The notes under the pieces: model-generated | The model's input: only the letters and a program-made list of their open reading frames with translations | The model's database searches: none | Told to the model about the DNA's origin: nothing | NCBI GenBank assembly: GCA_026119855.1 | Contig: JAOWBW010000269.1 | Location: 1-64,000 of the forward strand | Reading direction: 5' to 3' | Length of the DNA: 64,000 nucleotides | Source of the DNA: Campanula takesimana | Taxonomy: Eukaryota > Streptophyta > Magnoliopsida > Asterales > Campanulaceae | Program-made: the position numbers and the translations under genes | Shown: piece after piece, positions 57,965 to 64,000 of the stretch | How positions within the stretch are numbered: the first letter of the stretch is position 1 | Layout: each line of letters opens with the position of its first letter

Positions 57965-60037
57965 TGTCGTGCCCTGACCCGTGGTCCTACTTGGACCCAC
58001 GCTCGGGACACGCACGGAAGACGTCATAAAACATTTTAGGAATTTTTTTTTGAAATATCCTTTTATAAAAAGTCTCATTTTTTTGAAATATCCTTTACAC
58101 AACACTTCCCAAAATGTCTTACCCAAAATTCCTCCTCAATGTCCTCCCTGTGATATGACCTATCCCCTGGGCTCCTTCTTATCTAAAACGGTAAACAAAT
58201 AAGGGGTGAGAATAAATCTTAGTAAGTTACTAAAATGCAACTACATTACATGCTAATATGATAAACATACAGTAACAATGTCACCTAATAATCATATAGC
58301 ATATAACACATAATATGAGAGGCTCCCTATCGCCAACCGTCCCATACCGGTTGGAAATAACGACCAACTCATCATACAACACATAAAGCGGAAATAAACA
58401 CTCATACGTGGATACTGAGCCAAGGTTCTCGAACAAAAATAATAACCATATGAGAGGCTTCAACTGAGAAGCACCGAAGGGCTGAAACGGGTTCCGGAAC
58501 CAAACAATCATAACAACAACAACGGGGAAAATGACATAGAGTCATAACCCAAAGTGCCCAACCTTTGGCCTAAGGAAGGGGTTTAAAAATGGGAAACCAA
58601 TGGTAGAAGCCTTACAAAGAACTTGGCTCATGTGCCATTATAATCCCTACCATTGCCCGAACTCACACAAAAAGTACCAGCTGGACTTTAAACACAAGCG
58701 TAGCAAAGGATACTTGCTTAAACAACAACCGGGGTATGATTCCAAAGTAGGGAACCACACAAGCTCATCATAAAGAGGCAAACACGTATTCATAATAGAA
58801 TCCATGACATTGACATTAAGTCACCACACAATCAATCCAAAATATCACATCAATTCAAACTTGATCACAAAAGACCAACTCTACCATAATGAACCATTAA
58901 TACTCTTTTTGGTACTAAACACCTACTGGATTTCCGTACTATAAAAATCAGAACCCAACTTAAAAACCAACCCATCGTGTAGTACTCGAGAAGAGCTTTC
59001 CAACGATAGTTTACACGACCAAAACGGAGTCCGGATGAAGAAGTTATGGCCTCTGGAAGATTGCACGTAAAATGTACAAGTCCAGAATTTGGCCTTTACA
59101 CGACTCGTGTAACCTTACACGACTCGTGTAACAATTTCTACACAAGTCGTGTATCAGTACACGACTCGTGTAACAATTCTCCCTTTCAGAATTTTTCCTC
59201 TAAACGACTCATGTAACCTTCCACGAGTCGTGTAAACAAGCCTGGAGCAAAGTTTTGGCTATTTAGATATACTCCCTTCATCTCACCGTCCCAAAAGTAC
59301 TAACACTTATAACATCAACATTTGTAACTTCATTAAACTTCACTAGAGCTGCAAAATCAGCTTCAAACAACTCTAACACCCAACTAGACTCAATTCACAT
59401 ACTACTCCCTTTGCCCCAAAATTACAAGTATCACAAAAAACATTCAAAACATGATTTTTCAACACATATAGCATATATAACATATATATGACCAATTTAA
59501 CATTTAAAGGGGAATTAGTAACTTACCTATTTTCCGGAAAAGTATCACAGAAATAATATTTGATCGGTTAGAAATGATCTATTCAACGCCCTGATCATTA
59601 TTATATAATTAGATTTGAAAATGGTGTAATAATTAAAAAGAAAGAAAATGAACAAGAACAACAAAAACCTTACCTATTTTCTTTCTTCAACCGTGGGAGA
59701 AATTTTGGGAAAGTCTTTGTGTGTGTGTGTGATAAAAAAAAACGCAGAGAGTGAGGGAGGGGAAGATAAGGGTGGTTTTGATATATATAGTAAATCTCTT
59801 AAGGTCCTTCAACTTTTATTTCTAACAGTTACACCCTCAATTCTAACTTCCACTAAAGCCCCTATAGTTCCACTAACAATATTTAACTCCCAAAACAATA
59901 ATTACTACTAACACTTTAACTAACACAAATAATCAAATAATTTATGCAAGTCCTAAAAATATTTCCTAACACATAAAATGCACACATAATTTAATTTAAA
60001 TTCAAGAAAATTAGGGATGGGTTTTGGGGTCGTTACA
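57965..60037 (-). repeat. Element A 5' LTR
   Basis: 2,073 bp. Compared with the 3' LTR it lacks about 110-120 bp near 58080, between AAAAAGTCTCATTT and CCTTTACACAACAC. The palindrome at 58207-58221 has one mismatch. The TACACGACTCGTGTA cluster is at 59096-59236. Confidence 0.93.
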
Positions 60038-60136
60038 GTTAGTGGAGTAAGTGTTATGAGTATGAAAAGTAAAGTAGGAGAGAGAAAGTAGGCTAGAGAA
60101 TAATGAGTGGAAAGTTGTTGTGAGTGTGAATGTTGG

Positions 60137-63100
60137 TGTCACGCCCCAAAAAATACTAAAATCCATAAACATAAAATTTACATAATATACATCTCCAAAA
60201 TACAAAATACCAAACCGGGCGCGTGAATTCAACTATGAAACCAATACCATCAAACAACACCTCAACGAGATTATAACTCGGAGACTAGAAACAAACGCGG
60301 AAGCAAGAACAACTATTAACAAAAATACCCAAAGTGCAACCGTATATACAAAACACTGAACGACTACGAACCCACAATAATAAGCATAAAGGCTCCGAAG
60401 AGCAACTATCCCAAATGCGATCAACCTGCTCTGAAGATTCCCGCTACAACGGACCTCACAACGCTACCACTTGCTTTCCTGGGGGGAGGTTAAGGAAAAA
60501 CAAAGATAAAAGAAACGGGGTGAGATAAAATCTCAGTAAGTTACCAATGCAGCTACGTGGCATAATATCAGGCAAATCAACAATATAACTGAACAAGTAA
60601 ATCACATAACAACAAATGAGAAAGCTCCCTATCGCCAACTGTCCCATACCAGTTGGAAATAACGACTAACTCATCATGCAGCACATAAGACTGAAATAAA
60701 CACGTTACAAAGGATACTGAGCCAAGGTTTCACCAAACCAATAGAACAATCGCTGCGCAGCTTCAACCAATCAACCAATCAAACCATCTTCATAGTAGCA
60801 TAATAGCTGAAGAGAAGACCCCGGTCAGGACCGACCAATCAATCAATCAATCTTCGTAGCAGCATAAACAGTTGAAGATCACATCCCCGGTACCGGAACC
60901 ATAACAATGTAACATGTCACAAAGGACAGGGGAGATGACACAAAGTCAAAACCCAAAACGTCTAGCTAGAATACTCACCAAAGGGAGCTAGCTCATCCCA
61001 ACCAAGGCCAATCTGGAAGGGGAAAGAAGGACCAATGGGCGATGCTATATTGGATTTGGCTCGTGCCATTATAACATTATCCATTGCCTGACTCGAACAC
61101 AAATAACCAGCTGGACTTTCAAATAAATGCTAGGTAATAAATACTAGCTCGATAAACAACTAAAGGTTCCAAAGTAGGGAACTATACCAATTAATCACCA
61201 TAAAGATGCAAACGATTACTCAAGAAGAGTTCAACAACAACGAACACAAGAAGTTTCTCATAAAAGAGTCCAACACGATAAACGAGATTGCTCACAGAGA
61301 GAGCCCAACAATATTGACCATTAAAACATGATGATTCCATGATAAGGGACCATACCAAACGCATCCTAAAGATGATACTCACAAGTTACTCATAAAGAGC
61401 ACAACCCAATGGTCGCTCACAAATGGTACAAAGACTATTACCAAAATGACCCTAAACATTTACTCGCAAAGATATACTAGGACTATGAACTCAACCATCT
61501 CATCACACCGGGAATTCCAAAGTAGGAAATCAGAATGAATACACCTTAAGGTTACTCAAACTGTAGGTACCCAATTGCCAATTCACGCTTTACCTCCGTT
61601 CATAACGAACCAACTCTAAACACCCCAAACGAATCCAAAAGGTTACACTTATTAGAACATGATCACGACCGGGCAAAACCCTACACTTTGGTGTTTCATA
61701 ACAACCCTCTAGGTACTATAGGACATCGCCTAAAACCTAGACCAAGTCTTACTCGAAAATCAATTCGATTGGAACAAACACGAACACATCATAAGATGCC
61801 CAAACATTCCCAAACAATACTTGATCAAATTACATAACACCATTGTTCACAAAGGAGCCAATTTCAATTATTAAAGTGTTCCACGGTGCCCAAATAAGTC
61901 AACTAGAATAGTACTACGGAACCTAGACCGAGACTACACCTTGATCTTAAACCTCAACTAAAAGACAACCATTCTAATCTGGAACCATGCGGCCAATAGA
62001 ACCATTTCATAGTACTCGAAAAGAGCTTTCCAACGATAGTTTACACGCCCAAAACGGAGTCCGGACGAAGAAGTTATGGCTTATCGAAGATTGTCTGCGA
62101 AGAGTACAAGAGGGTGAAGCTCAGGACTTGTACAGCGGAGGGGGCGCACGCCCGCACAGAAAGGGTGCGCGCGCCCTGGAGGATCAGAAGGTTTTTGCAA
62201 AAGGCCAGGGGAGGGTGCACGCGTTCGCGTGAAAAGGGTGCGCACGCCCTATAGCATCAGATGGTTTTCTAAGTTGATCAAGGGAGGGTGCGCGCGCTCG
62301 CACCTAAAGGGTGCGCCCGCCCCCTAGGGATTTCGGCCAAAACCCAGATTTCTTCTGGGTTCTTCAATTCGGGCAAGAACACCAAAATTCCACCATTTTC
62401 ATACCAAAACCAAAATCCTCAATATCAACTCTCAAAGTGAACCTAACAAATGAACTAGGACAACTTATGAGCTTAGAGGGGACCTAAGTATCATCATTTA
62501 ACAACTTCAAACCAAGATTTAAACCAACATTTAACAATCACCATTTTTAACCAAAAAATCAAAATAAATTCCAAATAAATCCCAAACTCAACCCAACATC
62601 ATATGTATCAACTAAAGCATTATATAAACATGAAATGAACACTTTAGCATAAAAATTGGGGAAAAGCAACTTACTTGGAAATAATGAAATGAGACGGAAT
62701 TCGAATATTTTTGGTTCCACACGATCCTATCGACGATCTAAACACATTTCATCAAATGAGCAATAAGAAAAGATGAGAGGAAGAGGGTGAAAATGAAGAG
62801 AGAAAGGAGGAAGAAAAACTTACCCTTTTTTCTTGGAGAGAGAGAGAGATGACTGGGAAATGAGAGAGTGAGGGAGAAGGAAGGGAGGAAGGGGGTGATA
62901 TTTTTAAAAATGTTACACTTAGGGCCCCTCCTCCACTAACAACACAATTCTCTTATACTCCCCTCTAACAACTAAGACCCAACACTCTACACTAGCACAA
63001 ATAACCAATTAAATGCTAGGCATAAAGTATTATGAACACAAAATGCACACATAATTATTTAAATAAATAAATAAATAAATAATTTTAAATAAATAAATAA

Positions 63101-63164
63101 GAAATAAATAAATAATTAAATATTTATTACTACGAAAATAGAGGCGGGTTTTCGGGTCGTTACA
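60137..63164 (-). repeat. Solo LTR E, chromovirus-type, 3.0 kb
   Basis: TGTCACGCCCC...GTCGTTACA, with no internal region, inserted in the MITE. Flanks GTTGG and GTGGG are an imperfect target duplication (one mismatch). It shares blocks with A and C: the palindrome TGAGATAAAATCTCA (60521-60535), the AAGAGCTTTCCAACGATAGT block (near 62020) and a GC-rich cluster (62140-62330). A solo LTR is the usual product of recombination between the two LTRs of an element. Confidence 0.88.
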
Positions 63165-63267
63165 GTGGGTCCCATTAAATAAAACATTTCCATTTTTGGG
63201 TTGTTCTAATTCGAATGGGACACCCAAAATGGAAATTTGTCCTAATTCGAGTGGGACGGAGGGAGTA

Positions 63268-63655
63268 TTACTTTTTCTAACCACAAAAACTATCAAACAA
63301 TTTAAATTTTCTTGTAATATTATTGTTACATTTGACTGTAAAAAGTGTTACTTTTTGAAGATGAAACTGTTACTTTTATCAGAACAGAGTGTTACATCTC
63401 AACTGACGAGCAGCTCAAACTTTTTGTGTGTAAAAAAGAATATGTTTTTTTTAAAAAAAAATCAAACCATATCATGACCTATCTAGTTTGATTCGTCTCG
63501 TCGAGACGAATACAACGGTATTTTTATATTTTTTTCCCGAGTTATAAATATCAAGATATAGTATTTTAAAGTTATTTGGTTTTTTTAAAAAAACACGTGT
63601 TGCGCTGGGAATGGAAGAGAGGCTGGCTGGCGGGTCGGGCGGCCCATGCACCTGA
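63268..63655. other. AT-rich flank with TGTTAC motif
   Basis: TGTTAC(A/T) recurs (about 63326, 63348, 63370, 63391). A palindrome CGTCTCGTCGAGACG lies near 63496-63510. A GC-rich patch (GCTGGCTGGCGGGTCGGGCGG) is at about 63621-63642. No gene recognised. Confidence 0.5.
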
Positions 63656-63662
63656 TGTATAT

Positions 63663-63915
63663 AAGAATTTGTCCCAATTTAAACTTCAAAAAAAATTTGG
63701 TTTAAGAATTGAAAAAACGTGATGTGTTGTGAGTGTAGATGGTTTGGTAGGAGAGACAAAGTGGGGTAGGAAATAGTTAGTGGGTAATTGTTGTAAGTAT
63801 GACATGTGGGTCCCACAAATAAAGAAGTATAAAAAACTTTCCTCTTTAGACTTTGAAGTTTAAAATGGGACACCCAAAATGAAATTTTTTGAAGTTTAAA
63901 ATAGGACGGATGGAG
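63663..63915. mobile_element. Stowaway-like MITE with decayed left end
   Basis: The right end on the opposite strand reads CTCCATCCGTCCTATTTTAA; the left end keeps only GTCCCAATTTAAAC of the matching repeat. The interior phrases GTGTTGTGAGTGTAGATG and GTATGACATGTGGGTCCCA relate it to the MITE that hosts elements A and E. Confidence 0.75.
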
Positions 63916-63936
63916 TATATATATATATATATATAC
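63916..63936. repeat. (AT)n microsatellite
   Basis: About ten TA dinucleotides, extending the TA target site of the preceding MITE. Confidence 0.9.
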
Positions 63937-64000
63937 AAATGAGCAATAAAAAAAGATGAGAGGAAGAGGGTGAAAATGAAGAGAGAAGGGAGGAAGAAAA
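63937..64000 (-). repeat. Truncated copy of LTR E-type sequence
   Basis: AAATGAGCAATAA and the following GATGAGAGGAAGAGGGTG match LTR E at about 62754-62816 almost base for base. The copy begins in mid-LTR directly at the (AT)n tract and runs off the window. Confidence 0.85.

Larger units (their letters stand above)
24559..60037 (-). mobile_element. Element A: chromovirus (Tekay/Del-like Ty3/gypsy)
   Basis: Minus-strand gypsy element with a perfect target duplication GTTAG (24554-24558, 60038-60042). 3' LTR 24559-26740; internal part 26741-30436 (integrase with chromodomain, RNase H, RT, protease, zinc knuckles), then interrupted by element B, then gag at 57046-57950, the primer site and 5' LTR 57965-60037. 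Without the insert it is about 8.9 kb. Pol order with integrase after RT places it in Ty3/gypsy, and the C-terminal chromodomain in the chromoviruses; long LTRs and gag type suggest Tekay/Del. Several nonsense changes and a gag frameshift make it inactive. Confidence 0.94.
24494..63265. mobile_element. Stowaway-like MITE stretched to 38.8 kb by nested insertions
   Basis: Left part 24494-24558 (TTCCCTCCGTCCCACCCGAA..), middle part 60043-60136 and right part 63170-63265, whose end on the opposite strand reads CTCCCTCCGTCCCACTCGAA. TA flanks at 24492-24493 and 63266-63267. The three parts sum to about 255 bp. They read as a common plant MITE with the phrases TGTTATGAGTATGAAAAGTA and GTGAGTGTGAATGT. 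Element A separates left from middle and LTR E separates middle from right. Confidence 0.88.

Overview
The window is from a higher plant nuclear genome, most likely a eudicot. It holds Ty1/copia and Ty3/gypsy (chromovirus, Tat/Ogre-like) LTR retrotransposons, Stowaway-like MITEs, a TRIM element and the remains of a plant P2B calcium pump. No intact host gene was found; every long open frame belongs to a mobile element or to a tandem repeat. No tRNA, rRNA or CRISPR was seen. Coordinates are hand-read, and boundaries marked 'about' are good to a few tens of bases.

Left arm (1-11116). Positions 1-3400 are the 5' end of a minus-strand, tRNA-Arg-primed Tat/Ogre-like element, whose leader carries a 1.4 kb minisatellite made of TTGACC...GGTCAA palindromes. 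It sits in the integrase of a plus-strand copia element (3401-5234). Next come a minus-strand copia LTR and its 3' internal tail (5266 to about 6365). Then follows a dead autoinhibited Ca2+-ATPase (about 6370-9079), in which the phosphorylated Asp is Tyr and a 521 bp TRIM is inserted with target duplication CGTGC. Two Stowaway-like MITEs lie at 10103-10360 and 10693-10962.

Middle (11117-24493). A full-length SIRE/Maximus-type copia element spans 11117-21796 (target duplication TAATG) and carries decayed gag, pol and a third 'env-like' ORF. It is followed by two MITEs; the second is split by a non-autonomous element with TA...TA LTR ends (22316-23834, TCAAT).

Right arm (24494-63265). One MITE of about 255 bp is stretched over 38.8 kb by nested insertions, each with a readable target duplication: chromovirus A (24559-60037, GTTAG) in the MITE; chromovirus B (30437-57040, TATTA) in A's gag; chromovirus C (34206-51553, TTTAA) in B's integrase; Tat/Ogre-like element D (42895-51417, GGTAT) in C's 5' LTR; and a solo chromovirus LTR E (60137-63164) in the other part of the same MITE. 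A, B, C and E are on the minus strand, D on the plus strand.

The structures least explained by standard annotation are: (i) a hairpin-forming palindrome TGAGA-A/T-rich-TCTCA kept in all seven chromovirus LTRs; (ii) a cluster of short CG-containing, often palindromic motifs in each LTR family, similar in architecture but different in sequence; (iii) the TTGACC/GGTCAA palindrome minisatellite; (iv) a recurring TGTTACC motif through the SIRE element; and (v) reiterated GGGGCT, polypurine-tract-like sites in element D.
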